Shown: piece by piece, positions 9,353 through 18,230 of the stretch
Layout of the letters: the number at the start of each line of letters is the position of its first letter
Position numbering within the stretch: position 1 is the stretch's first letter
NCBI GenBank assembly: GCA_046199005.1
Contig: CP176050.1
Coordinates: 1,550,001 to 1,614,000 of the forward strand
DNA length: 64,000 nucleotides
Direction: 5' to 3'
Origin: Ascidiimonas sp046199005
Lineage (GTDB): Bacteria; Bacteroidota; Bacteroidia; Flavobacteriales; Flavobacteriaceae
Notes under the pieces: model-generated
What the model was told of the DNA's origin: nothing
What the model saw: the letters and a program-made list of their open reading frames with translations, nothing else
Database searches by the model: none
Position numbers and translations under genes: made by a program

Positions 9353-10585
9353 CTATGCCTTTAGTTGCCTAATTCGATCGAGTAGAGTAGGATGCGAATA
9401 ATGCATGAAAACATAGGCAGGATGGGGGTTTAGGTTGCTCAGGCTGTTCTTCGATAATTTCTTAAGCGCTTCGATCAAAGGATAACCATCGTAGGTGTTC
9501 TTTGCATATGCATCTGCTTCATATTCAAATCTGCGAGAAAAGTAATTCATTATCAGACCTGTAAGTCTGGAAATAGGTGTGTATAAGATTCCAAAAGTAA
9601 TCAAAGCCGCATGAAAGCTGGGCTCTTCCACTCCTATTGCCTTAGATAATTCTAAGTGATTGAGAAAAAGCCCTAATATATAAAGTGTGAGTCCGGTAAG
9701 TAGTGCAGATGTGATGAGATTAAATAAAATATGCTTTCGTTTGTAATGCCCTACCTCGTGAGCAAGAACTGCTACTATTTCTTTGATTTCCAGATCTTTG
9801 ATCAGGGTGTCGTATAGGGTGATCTGTTTTTCAGGTCCTATACCCGAAAAATAAGCATTTGCTTTGGTGGATCTTTTAGAACCATCGATCACAAATATAT
9901 TTTTTAGCTTAAATCCTATTTGATTGGCATAAGTCGTAATGGCTTCTTTTAGTGCTCCTTCCTCTAAAGCAGAACGTTTGTTGAATAGCGGAACAATTAG
10001 TTTACTGTAAAACATGGTCGCAAAAAGACTAAAAGTGGTAATCAGTAACCAGGTATAGAACCAAAACAACGAATCTGCAAATTCAAAGAATATCAGAATT
10101 AATGACAAAACACTCCCTCCGATAACAGCCATCAATAACCAGCCTTTAATCTTATCGGTTAGAAAAGTTTTTTTGGATGTTTTATTAAAGCCATACTTTT
10201 CTTCGATCACAAATGTGTGATACCATTCAAAAGGGGTTCCCAGAAGATCACTAAATAACATGATGATACCAAAGAACAGTAATGCATTCATAATGGGATG
10301 TTCACTTACAGTTCTTGCAAACGAATCAACAAATTCAAAACCTCCCAGTACAAGAAAAATTAAGGTAGCTGCGAAAGAAATAGATCCACTTAAAAGGCCA
10401 AATCGGTATTTCTCTTTTTTATAGGACTGTGATTTCTGATAAGCTTCTTCATCGTAAAGATCTTCCAATTCCTTCGGAATAGGAGCATCAAATTTTTTAG
10501 CATTCAGGTGACTTATGGTCAGATCAATTACAAAATCGACTATAAGTATGATAATAATAATATAGAATAACAGGGATGGACTCAT
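9353..10585 (-). CDS. M48 family zinc metalloprotease (Ste24/CAAX protease type)
   Basis: 410 residues with seven or so hydrophobic segments, the zinc-binding H-E-V-G-H at residues 276-280 followed by a lysine/arginine-rich cytosolic stretch, and the third ligand in E-Y-E-A-D-A-Y-A further on. This is the Ste24 pattern: an intramembrane-chamber protease that in bacteria is thought to clear damaged membrane proteins; there is no evidence of prenylation here. The gene starts 22 bases after the RNA methylase gene, suggesting one transcript with it. Confidence 0.93.
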   Translation of the reverse strand: MSPSLLFYIIIIILIVDFVIDLTISHLNAKKFDAPIPKELEDLYDEEAYQKSQSYKKEKYRFGLLSGSISFAATLIFLVLGGFEFVDSFARTVSEHPIMNALLFFGIIMLFSDLLGTPFEWYHTFVIEEKYGFNKTSKKTFLTDKIKGWLLMAVIGGSVLSLILIFFEFADSLFWFYTWLLITTFSLFATMFYSKLIVPLFNKRSALEEGALKEAITTYANQIGFKLKNIFVIDGSKRSTKANAYFSGIGPEKQITLYDTLIKDLEIKEIVAVLAHEVGHYKRKHILFNLITSALLTGLTLYILGLFLNHLELSKAIGVEEPSFHAALITFGILYTPISRLTGLIMNYFSRRFEYEADAYAKNTYDGYPLIEALKKLSKNSLSNLNPHPAYVFMHYSHPTLLDRIRQLKA

Positions 10586-10607
10586 TTTTTTCAGATTTTA
10601 GGGACTT

Positions 10608-11408
10608 TTATTTAAAATTACGCTGTCTACACGCTTCAAAGATAATAATTGCCGCTGCTACCGAAACATTCATGGAGTCAATTCTGCCTTGCATCGGAAT
10701 CTTTATGTTTTGAGTCGCATTTTGTAACCAATCATCTCCCAATCCTGTAGCTTCGGTGCCTACCACAATTGCAGCAGCTCCGGTAAAATCCTGCAAGTGA
10801 TAGTTGGATGAGGCTTCAAGAGCAGCCGCATAAATAGAAATGTGATTTTTTTTGAGATATTGAATAATCTCAGTGGTGCTTCCGGTGTAGACACTGTTTG
10901 TAAAAATACAGCCTACAGAACTTCTAATAATATTTGGATTGTAAAGATCGGTTTTGGGATTAGCAATGATAACGGCATCTAAACCCGCTGCATCCGCCGT
11001 ACGTAACAAGGCTCCGATATTACCAGGCTTTTCAGGAGCTTCGGCTACAAGAAAAAGCGGATTCTCTTTTTTGATCGTCAATGTGTTAAGGTCATGTTCT
11101 TTACATGAAGAAAGCGCCAGAATACCCTCGGTGCTCTCTCTGTACGCTATCTTTTTGTAAACTGCCTCGGTCACTTTTACGAAATTGGTAGTCGTGAAAT
11201 TTTCCGGTTTAATGGGAAGCGAAGTATTTGTATACTTACTTTCATCAATGAGAAATGTATTTATCAGGTAACCTGCACTAACTGCTAATTCTATTTCCCT
11301 TAACCCTTCAATAACAAAGAGACCGCTTTTTTTTCGCTCTCGTGATTTACTTTGTAGTGAAATTATTTGTTTTACCAGCGGATTTTGAAGACTGCTTATT
11401 TCTTTCAC
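10608..11408 (-). CDS. SpoU/TrmH-family RNA 2'-O-methyltransferase
   Basis: 266 residues. The N-terminal part (residues 1-100) resembles the substrate-binding L30e-like domain with a basic S-R-E-R-K-K patch; the C-terminal SPOUT knot domain has the SAM-site motifs P-G-N-I-G-A-L-L-R-T-A-D-A, V-G-T-E-A-T-G-L and the final I-D-S-M-N-V-S-V-A-A-A-I-I. It methylates a ribose in rRNA or tRNA using S-adenosylmethionine; the exact site cannot be read from sequence. The start is GTG at 11408 and there is no upstream ATG in frame nearby. Divergent from the lipoprotein gene at 11496. Confidence 0.9.
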   Translation of the reverse strand: MKEISSLQNPLVKQIISLQSKSRERKKSGLFVIEGLREIELAVSAGYLINTFLIDESKYTNTSLPIKPENFTTTNFVKVTEAVYKKIAYRESTEGILALSSCKEHDLNTLTIKKENPLFLVAEAPEKPGNIGALLRTADAAGLDAVIIANPKTDLYNPNIIRSSVGCIFTNSVYTGSTTEIIQYLKKNHISIYAAALEASSNYHLQDFTGAAAIVVGTEATGLGDDWLQNATQNIKIPMQGRIDSMNVSVAAAIIIFEACRQRNFK

Positions 11409-11495
11409 TTCTATTCGTTTTAAGCAAAAATATAGTTATTGCCGTAATAAATGTAGCGATGTTCCGACAAAGCTGTAAACTAAATATATTATAAA

Positions 11496-12290
11496 ATGAA
11501 AAAAAACGTATGGATTGTTGTTTTGCTCATGATTATCTATAGCTGCAAACAACAACCGAAAGCGGAAGATTCTACCTCAATAACCACCCAAACTGAAGAA
11601 AAAGAAAAAGAATATCCGGAAGCAGTTGCACGTATTTTTGATGCTCACGGAGGTTTGTCTGTATGGAAATCAAAGAAAACCATGCAATATGAATTGGAGA
11701 AGGAGACAGGAAACGAAAAGCAGACTATTGATCTGGTCTCAAGGAACGATTTGATTGAAGGTCCTAATTACACGGTCGGATTTGATGGTGAAAAGTCCTG
11801 GATTTTACAAGACTCGACTTTTTTTAAAAGTAATCCTCGGTTTTACCACAATCTGATGTTCTACTTTTACGCGATGCCATTTGTTTTAGCAGATGAAGGT
11901 ATCATTTTTGAAGAAGTGCCTCCCCTTGACTATGAAGGTCAAAGTTATCCGGGATTCAAGGTGTCTTATAAGCAGAATATTGGAGATTCACCCGAAGACA
12001 ATTATTTTCTTTACTACGATGCAGAAAATTATCAAATGCAGTGGTTGGGTTATACCGTTACTTTCGGAAAGGGAGAAGCCAGTAACGATGTTCATTACAT
12101 TAGATACAACGACTGGCAGAAGATTGATGGACTCATATTGCCAAAATCGCTAACATGGCATAAGAATGAAGGTGAAAAGGTACGAGAGGCCGCTGCCACG
12201 CGTAATTTTGTGAATGTCACCATCACCGAAGAGCGTGTTCCTGCTAAGTTGTTTCAAAAACCGGCAGAAGCCATTTATCCTGAACAGTAA
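11496..12290 (+). CDS. Lipoprotein of the DUF6503-like flavobacterial family
   Basis: 264 residues with an N-terminal membrane signal and lipobox I-Y-S-C (Cys17), so it is probably a lipid-anchored envelope protein. The body contains an A-R-I-F-D-A-H-G-G motif followed by beta-rich sequence, resembling the DUF6503 family and possibly a LolA-like beta fold. I do not recognise an enzyme site. It is transcribed divergently from the RNA methylase and converges on the amidohydrolase at 12431; its stop codon is followed at once by a dispersed repeat and then a strong terminator. Family call from memory, function unknown. Confidence 0.8.
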   Translation: MKKNVWIVVLLMIIYSCKQQPKAEDSTSITTQTEEKEKEYPEAVARIFDAHGGLSVWKSKKTMQYELEKETGNEKQTIDLVSRNDLIEGPNYTVGFDGEKSWILQDSTFFKSNPRFYHNLMFYFYAMPFVLADEGIIFEEVPPLDYEGQSYPGFKVSYKQNIGDSPEDNYFLYYDAENYQMQWLGYTVTFGKGEASNDVHYIRYNDWQKIDGLILPKSLTWHKNEGEKVREAAATRNFVNVTITEERVPAKLFQKPAEAIYPEQ

Positions 12291-12296
12291 ATAACC

Positions 12297-12385
12297 CCCA
12301 GGGCAAGCCCATGAGGATTTGCTTGAAACAAACGTTTAATTTCAAGTCAGGCCTAGTGGTATCAGACCCTTTGGAGACGCCAATA
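12297..12385 (+). repeat. Dispersed 3'-UTR repeat, copy 1
   Basis: Begins six bases after the stop of the lipoprotein gene and ends at the terminator. It shares with the element at 24100-24190 (opposite strand) the blocks GCAAGCCCATGA, ATTTGCTTGAAACA, TTTAATTTC and GCCAATAAAAAA in the same order and nearly the same spacing. CAAGC and GCTTG in the first half can pair as a stem. No ORF and no terminal inverted repeats are seen. Confidence 0.75.
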
Positions 12386-12412
12386 AAAAAGGAGTGCACC
12401 GCACTCCTTTTT
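12386..12412. terminator. Bidirectional intrinsic terminator
   Basis: AAAAAGGAGTGC and GCACTCCTTTTT form a perfect 12-base stem with an ACC loop between convergent genes (lipoprotein and amidohydrolase). A and T runs on both sides make it work in both directions. Confidence 0.9.
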
Positions 12413-12430
12413 ATATGATATATTCATCGT

Positions 12431-13732
12431 TTAGTCACTTTCATATTTTTTTGAATAGCGTTTCCACAATTCAGTCTGATGAGTTTCGAGGCTAATTTCA
12501 CGTCCTTCAATGAAAGCGTGATACAATTGATTCGTACGCATATCTAATGCATCGCCTTCTGAAACAAATAGGGTTGCGTGCTTACCTGTTTCTAAAGTAC
12601 CTACGCGATCTGAAATGCCAGCGATTTGTGCTGCATTCTGGGTAATTAAGCGCACTGCTTTTTCTTTATCCAGGCCGTAAGCAGCAAAGGTACCTGCATA
12701 AAAGGGAAGATTTCGGGTGTTCATGCGTTCCATCTGTCCGCTCATCTCAATCCCGGTCAGGATGCCTTTTTCATCCAGTAGCTTTGCTAACATAAACGGG
12801 TGTTTTACATCATCATCTTCCGAAGAAGGGAGTCTATGAGGCCTGCTTAACAAAACAGCTACCTTATATTTACTCAAGAGGTCGGTAACAAGATGCGCCT
12901 CGTTACCGCCTATGATCACAATATTTTTGATTCCTGCTGATGTTGCAAAGTTGACCGCCTCGATCATTTGTTTTGCATCGTTAGCTTTAATATATAATTT
13001 TTGAGTTCCGTCAAAAAGTCCTGATACAGCTTCATAAGGAAGGTTTTTTGGTTTTTGATCACCTGCGAGATAGGCTTTAGCTTCGGTTATAAAGTCTTTA
13101 ATTTCCTGTACTTCCTTTACATAGTCTTTATTGGGCTTTAAGGAAGGGTCTTCACCCATCCACCAGCGACCTCTTTTATAGGTGGCTGGCCAGTTCATAT
13201 GTATTCCATCATCTTTTTGAAGAGTCGCATCTTCCCAGTTCCAGGCGTCGAGTTGCATGATAGATGAGGTGCCCGAGATACGACCACCGCGAGGAGCAAC
13301 CTGTGCAAGCAGAATTCCATTAGGACGAACACTTTCTACTACTTTAGACTCTGCATTATATGCGATCTGGCTTCTGATATGTGGGATCATACCGCCAATT
13401 TCATCCTCATCGTCTGTGGCTCTAACGGCATCGATCTCAACAAGTCCAAGAGAAGTATTCATACCGATAAAACCCGGGTATACATGTTTACCGCTAGCAT
13501 CCATAATTCTGGCATAGCTTGAAGAATCTGCGTTCGCAGCGGGACCAACATAGTTAATTCTTCCTTCACTAAAACCTAAAGCGCCATTGTTGATGATCTC
13601 ACCGTTTCCAATGTGTAAGGTAGCTCCAATGATAAGAATAGATTCGGTCTGCGCCCCGGCCGGTGTTTGTTGTGCAGTTCCTGTATACAGAAATAATAGC
13701 AGCGTTAGCGTAGTTAATATATATTTTTTCAT
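12431..13732 (-). CDS. Amidohydrolase-fold exported protein, metal motif degenerate
   Basis: 433 residues, signal peptide ending near G-T-A-Q (residue 20). The beta-sandwich edges typical of the amidohydrolase superfamily are visible at the start (I-L-I-I-G-A-T-L-H-I-G-N-G) and end (V-G-T-L-E-T-G-K-H-A-T-L-F-V). Where active members carry the metal-binding H-x-H after beta strand 1, this one has G-F-I-G-M-N-T-S, so at least two metal ligands are lost. It may be a structural partner of the larger amidohydrolase encoded 10 bases upstream, with which it must be co-transcribed. Catalytic activity is doubtful. Confidence 0.85.
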   Translation of the reverse strand: MKKYILTTLTLLLFLYTGTAQQTPAGAQTESILIIGATLHIGNGEIINNGALGFSEGRINYVGPAANADSSSYARIMDASGKHVYPGFIGMNTSLGLVEIDAVRATDDEDEIGGMIPHIRSQIAYNAESKVVESVRPNGILLAQVAPRGGRISGTSSIMQLDAWNWEDATLQKDDGIHMNWPATYKRGRWWMGEDPSLKPNKDYVKEVQEIKDFITEAKAYLAGDQKPKNLPYEAVSGLFDGTQKLYIKANDAKQMIEAVNFATSAGIKNIVIIGGNEAHLVTDLLSKYKVAVLLSRPHRLPSSEDDDVKHPFMLAKLLDEKGILTGIEMSGQMERMNTRNLPFYAGTFAAYGLDKEKAVRLITQNAAQIAGISDRVGTLETGKHATLFVSEGDALDMRTNQLYHAFIEGREISLETHQTELWKRYSKKYESD

Positions 13733-13742
13733 GATTGATTTT

Positions 13743-16739
13743 TTATAGTGAATCGCAATGTAGATGTCTCTTTTCTTTCTTTTCCGGGGTCTGGGTCTTG
13801 TTTCCTTTGTTTTTGGCAGCGATCATAAGGCTAATGAGCTTGTTTCTTTCTTCATTCAATTCTTTCTTCATCTTTTTCATTTCCTGATGATCGTAGTAAA
13901 TAATACCATCAACAATGGTTTTTTCTGCGATCGAATAAACCGATAATGGATGATCACTCCAAACTACAAGATCGGCATCTTTTCCTGGCTTTATGCTTCC
14001 CATCCTGTCATCCAGATGAAGTAATTTTGCAGGATTTAAGGTGACAAATTTCCAGGCATCTTCTTCGGAAACTCCACCGTACTTGACCGTCTTGGCTGCC
14101 TCTTGATTGAGTCTTCGAGACATTTCTGCATCATCAGAATTAATGGCAGTTACAACACCTTCTTTATGCATGATCGCCGCATTGTAAGGTATGGCATCAT
14201 TTACTTCATATTTATAAGCCCACCAATCAGAAAATGTAGAACCACCCACCCCGTGTTCGGCCATCTTATCTGCAACTTTGTAACCTTCCAGAATATGTGT
14301 AAACGTGTTGATGTTAAATCCAAATTTATCTGCTACCTTCATTAGCATATTGATCTCACTTTGCACATAGGAGTGACAAGAAATAAAGCGTTCTTTATTC
14401 AGAATCTCCGCGATGGTTTCCATTTCTATATCGTAGCGAGGTGCTTTGGTTTGCGATTTCTTTTTTGAAGAAAGTGAATTATATGATTTCCACTTCTTAT
14501 CATATTCAGACGCGCGTTGAAAGTAGTCTACAAATACTTGTTCTACACCCATACGGGTTTGGGGAAATCGTGTGGTACTTCCCCAATTAGATTGTTTTAC
14601 GTTTTCACCAAGTGCAAATTTGATAAAACCGGGAGCGTTCTCAATGAGTAAATTATCTGCACTTTCTCCCCACTTAAGCTTAATAAGCGCAGAACGGCCT
14701 CCAATGGGGTTTGCAGAGCCATGTAATATTTGAATAGCGGTGACTCCTCCTGATAAATTGCGATAAATATCGATATCATCCGGGTCAACTACATCCTGAA
14801 TCGTAACTTCAGCTGAGCTATTATGACCAGCTTCATTAATGCTTGCGGCGGCAATGTGTGAATGTTCGTCGATGATACCAGAGGTAAGATGTTTGCCGGT
14901 ACCATCTATAACCTGAGCGCCAGATGCATCCAGATTTGTGCCAATTTGTGCAATTTTTCCGTTCTTTACTAACACGTCCGTGTTTTTCAGAATACCTGAT
15001 TCTTCATTGGTCCAAACCGTTGCATTCTTAATCAGTAACATACGAGCTTCAGGAAGACTTTTCCATCCAAATGCTTTATTGGGATAAGTTACCGGAATAA
15101 AATCAGGTACTTCGTTAGTTTTGGCCTTCACATCTTTACTGGTGTCGGTTTCATTTTTTACACGAAGGGCAGACCATTCTACCGGATTCCCATTAGTAAG
15201 AGTACCTGAGCCTTCTAATTTATCTTTATCGGAAACCCAGGAAGAAAGTCTTACGAATTCTTTATCTTTCGTTTGGTCCGGCGTAAAGGCCAATGTAAAC
15301 CAGTTGTCTTTGAAAGTGAGTTTGGACGTTACTTCAAGGCTGTCTTTCTTTAGTGAAGACTTCAGTTTCGATGGTTTGCCTGTAATGGAAAGGTTATAAG
15401 TATTACTATTAACGTTTAGCAGATAGTTGCCTCTGATGTCCAATATGTTCATATCGTTTATAATATGCTTGTCACCCTGAACCCAATTTTCATAAATGGT
15501 CGTATTTTCATCAAAAATATCACCGGAAGTAATTAAAAAATTCGCATAAAATCCAGGATTTATTTGCCCTAATCTATTTTCCTGATTCAATAATTTAGCG
15601 GGTACGCTGGTAAGGGCTTCTAACGCCTTGTTTTTGGGAAGGCCGTATAAAACTGATTTTCTTAAGTTCTTTAAGAAATTTTCTGGTTTTTCTAAGTCTG
15701 CTGTAGTAAGTGTAAATATGATATCATTAGCTGCCAGTTTTCCCGGATTAAAAGGTGCCTGGTTCCAGTAACGCATGCTAGACAGATCTACTTTTGAAGC
15801 ATTAAAAGGGTTGGTCAGATCGTAAGCTTCCGGAAAATTAAGCGGTAAAATGTATGTTGCTTTGGTTTTTTTTACCTCTGCAATACGCTCATATTCATTA
15901 CCGTATCCTTTAATAATGTAAGGGATACCAAATTCATTGGCAATTTTGGCGGCTCTGAACCCGTTTTGTTTGTCTCCTGCATCAAATATCTGAGGAAGTT
16001 TTTCATTTGCAAGAAGTGCTTCAATTGACATGTCTTTTTGCGCTGCATTTCCTTTTCGATACCAGTCAGCATCGTGGTACAGTTGTCTTAACAGGGCTAT
16101 AGCCCCCATTTGTGAAGTTGGATAGCTTTGGTTAGAGGTCACACTTTTTTCAAATGACAGGTATTGTGAAGATCTTTGATCGATTATACGTTTATTATTA
16201 TCTGCTTTACTGTTTAGAGCTACCAGCATTCCTGTTCCTCGTACAATACCATCAGGGATATGGGTGTTAACCACACCGAATCCCGTTTCTTGTAGTTTCT
16301 TTGCCATTTTAGCATCGAAGGTGAACTTATCAATGGCGTTGTTCTCTGGCATTACATGATCGTTCCAATAATACCCTTCTCGAGAAGGATGATACTGTGC
16401 TGAACGTCCGGGACTCGTTTTTTTCTCCGGTTTTTTAATGCCGAATTCAGTAAAAATATCAATAAACGAAGGATAAATATATTTACCCTGAAGGTCTATA
16501 ACTACTGTATTATCAGGGAGTTTTAAATTTGTTCCAACATCAATAATTTTTCCGTCCTGAATAAGTAAGGTTCCATTTTTCAAAACCTGAGTAGAAGACT
16601 GTTGAATGTTTGCATTGATGAATGCCGTAAAGTTTTTATTTACTGCTTTGACACCATCATTTTTTGGGAAATATTCCTGTGCGTTTGTAGCGAACAGCGA
16701 GCTTAAAAATAAAGTGAGTAGTAGTAATTTTTTTCTCAT
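13743..16739 (-). CDS. Large exported amidohydrolase with two amidohydrolase-like domains
   Basis: 998 residues with a signal peptide ending at T-N-A-Q (residue 21). Residues about 40-430 form a first amidohydrolase-like unit in which the H-x-H site is replaced (P-S-F-I-D-I-F-T near 90-97). Residues about 565-970 form a second unit with apparently complete ligands: H626-S-H628, His789, His815 and Asp869 in N-S-D-D. So one half looks catalytic and one looks dead. Relatives hydrolyse imidazolonepropionate or Xaa-Pro/cyclic amides; the substrate here is unknown, probably periplasmic. Followed 10 bases later by another degenerate paralogue. Confidence 0.88.
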   Translation of the reverse strand: MRKKLLLLTLFLSSLFATNAQEYFPKNDGVKAVNKNFTAFINANIQQSSTQVLKNGTLLIQDGKIIDVGTNLKLPDNTVVIDLQGKYIYPSFIDIFTEFGIKKPEKKTSPGRSAQYHPSREGYYWNDHVMPENNAIDKFTFDAKMAKKLQETGFGVVNTHIPDGIVRGTGMLVALNSKADNNKRIIDQRSSQYLSFEKSVTSNQSYPTSQMGAIALLRQLYHDADWYRKGNAAQKDMSIEALLANEKLPQIFDAGDKQNGFRAAKIANEFGIPYIIKGYGNEYERIAEVKKTKATYILPLNFPEAYDLTNPFNASKVDLSSMRYWNQAPFNPGKLAANDIIFTLTTADLEKPENFLKNLRKSVLYGLPKNKALEALTSVPAKLLNQENRLGQINPGFYANFLITSGDIFDENTTIYENWVQGDKHIINDMNILDIRGNYLLNVNSNTYNLSITGKPSKLKSSLKKDSLEVTSKLTFKDNWFTLAFTPDQTKDKEFVRLSSWVSDKDKLEGSGTLTNGNPVEWSALRVKNETDTSKDVKAKTNEVPDFIPVTYPNKAFGWKSLPEARMLLIKNATVWTNEESGILKNTDVLVKNGKIAQIGTNLDASGAQVIDGTGKHLTSGIIDEHSHIAAASINEAGHNSSAEVTIQDVVDPDDIDIYRNLSGGVTAIQILHGSANPIGGRSALIKLKWGESADNLLIENAPGFIKFALGENVKQSNWGSTTRFPQTRMGVEQVFVDYFQRASEYDKKWKSYNSLSSKKKSQTKAPRYDIEMETIAEILNKERFISCHSYVQSEINMLMKVADKFGFNINTFTHILEGYKVADKMAEHGVGGSTFSDWWAYKYEVNDAIPYNAAIMHKEGVVTAINSDDAEMSRRLNQEAAKTVKYGGVSEEDAWKFVTLNPAKLLHLDDRMGSIKPGKDADLVVWSDHPLSVYSIAEKTIVDGIIYYDHQEMKKMKKELNEERNKLISLMIAAKNKGNKTQTPEKKEKRHLHCDSL

Positions 16740-16907
16740 AAGGTATTAAGGTTTAACAGAGTTAAAGTTAGATGGAAAAAATAGAACGTATTTGATTTTA
16801 ACATTTTGTTAGGGAAGTTAAAACAGTACGGATTAATTTTCACTACTACAAACCTTTTTAAAAAGAAAGAAATTTCTTATATTATATAAATTTTAATTCT
16901 TGATCAG

Positions 16908-17051
16908 ATGAAAACATTAAAATCTTATAAAAGTCTTAGTAAAAAAGAACTAAGAGCTATAAACGGAGGTAAAAGAGAATGTATAGAATTTAATTCTTGT
17001 CGTTTTGGTTATTGTTGCGAAAGCTTTCGATGTCAGCCATGCTTGCCTTAG
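16908..17051 (+). CDS. Double-glycine-leader, cysteine-rich peptide precursor (putative bacteriocin/RiPP-like)
   Basis: 47 codons from ATG to TAG, alone on the plus strand between two minus-strand genes. Residues 1-21 form a typical secretion leader: basic start, then L-S-K-K-E-L-R-A-I-N-G-G, the pattern cut by C39 peptidase-type ABC exporters. The 26-residue mature part has cysteines at 25, 31, 36, 37, 42 and 45, spaced C-x5-C-x4-CC-x4-C-x2-C, the order of inhibitor-cystine-knot peptides, and ends in Leu-Pro. No exporter or modifying enzyme lies in the window, so processing would be by genes elsewhere. No Shine-Dalgarno sequence, as is normal here. Leader and cysteines are seen; toxin or signal role is inference. 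Confidence 0.72.
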   Translation: MKTLKSYKSLSKKELRAINGGKRECIEFNSCRFGYCCESFRCQPCLP

Positions 17052-17089
17052 TATTAGGATTAGCGATTAATTGACTTGTTTAACTCTGT

Positions 17090-18157
17090 CTATAAAGGGT
17101 TATTTTTATGATAGTTAACAAGTAGTGTTACCACGTAACTATAACTTTTTATTCCATCTTTCTGATTGTTCGCTTTAAGAAAAGTATTGAAAGAGCTTTT
17201 AAAAGCCGGTTCTGCTTTGTTTTCATACTTGCTCCAAAACTTTGCTACGTTGAGATAATTCTTGATGATCCCTGGATTTATTAGCTCATTAAGTTCGTCA
17301 AATAACTGTTCATTTCGATGCTTAAGTTCTCCTAAACAGTAACGCAGTGTGTAAACGTAACCGGAATACTTAAAAAAAATATCGTCGTTATTGACGGCAG
17401 CAAGATAGCCCACGAAATTCGCTTCATTTTCTGCTGAAAATCCAAGTTGATGTGCTTGTTCGTGACAAGATACCGTTGGATATTTATAGCTAAAGGCTAA
17501 ACTATTAACCTGTGCTTCATGTGTAAAAGGGTTGAGGTAACCTCCATATCCCATATAGGTAAGGGCTGTGCTGTATACGGAAGATTTTAAGCTGCGATAT
17601 TCATAGGATAACTGTGGTATTTTCTTAGACAGGTTGGCAAATCCATTAGTAGTCATTTTGTAAACCTCTCTTTCAGAATAGGGGATTTCGACAATCGTCG
17701 TATCGTTCTTAGTAATAGCAAAATGTACCTGATTCGCTTTAAGGATTAGCTTTTTTGTAAAATCCAATAGCTCTTCCGTTGTGTAATCATCTCCCAGATC
17801 TAAAGTTTTACTCAGGGGTTGCCTGTAATAATTGAGCCCCCAAAAAAGGTGAAAAACAAAATACAACAGAGATATGACTGTAAAAACCTCTCGAAAGAAG
17901 TTTCGCGTTTGGTAAAAAAACATTTTCCAGTTTAGAATCAGGAACCTGATGATAAGGATAAAAGCGATCGTATAAAAAATATCTCCAATAGAAAAAGGAA
18001 TCCAGCCAAAGACTAGCCTAAAAGCTTTTGAGACATATGGATAGATACCGTTACTGTAATACTTTTCTATAAGATGCGGATAATTGGCAAGTTGTTTTAC
18101 CACAAAAATTTGAGGTATTAACGATAGGGCAATAATCGTTTTTATACGCTTATCCAT
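17090..18157 (-). CDS. DUF3810 membrane protein with HExxH zinc-protease motif
   Basis: 355 residues. Three hydrophobic segments in the first 110 residues, then a soluble domain with H-E-Q-A-H at 232-236 and glutamates at 243 and 245, matching a zinc metallopeptidase site (HExxH plus a downstream Glu ligand). Family DUF3810 is widespread in Bacteroidota and Firmicutes but its substrate is not known. The -7 box at 18162-18169 ends only four bases before the ATG, so the mRNA is probably leaderless. Divergent from pepD. Confidence 0.85.
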   Translation of the reverse strand: MDKRIKTIIALSLIPQIFVVKQLANYPHLIEKYYSNGIYPYVSKAFRLVFGWIPFSIGDIFYTIAFILIIRFLILNWKMFFYQTRNFFREVFTVISLLYFVFHLFWGLNYYRQPLSKTLDLGDDYTTEELLDFTKKLILKANQVHFAITKNDTTIVEIPYSEREVYKMTTNGFANLSKKIPQLSYEYRSLKSSVYSTALTYMGYGGYLNPFTHEAQVNSLAFSYKYPTVSCHEQAHQLGFSAENEANFVGYLAAVNNDDIFFKYSGYVYTLRYCLGELKHRNEQLFDELNELINPGIIKNYLNVAKFWSKYENKAEPAFKSSFNTFLKANNQKDGIKSYSYVVTLLVNYHKNNPL

Positions 18158-18161
18158 CCGT

Positions 18162-18169
18162 CAAAAATA
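18162..18169 (-). promoter_or_regulatory. -7 box for the DUF3810 gene
   Basis: TATTTTTG on the minus strand, a full match to TAnnTTTG, four bases upstream of the ATG at 18157. Transcription would begin at or near the A of the start codon. Confidence 0.45.
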
Positions 18170-18201
18170 ACCAAATAAATGGTATATTAAACTGCAATGG
18201 C

Positions 18202-18209
18202 TACATTTG
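18202..18209 (+). promoter_or_regulatory. -7 box for pepD
   Basis: TACATTTG, a full match to TAnnTTTG, 21 bases before the pepD ATG. No TTTG is seen at the usual upstream distance. Confidence 0.5.
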
Positions 18210-18230
18210 TAACATCTAATCAACAAACAT

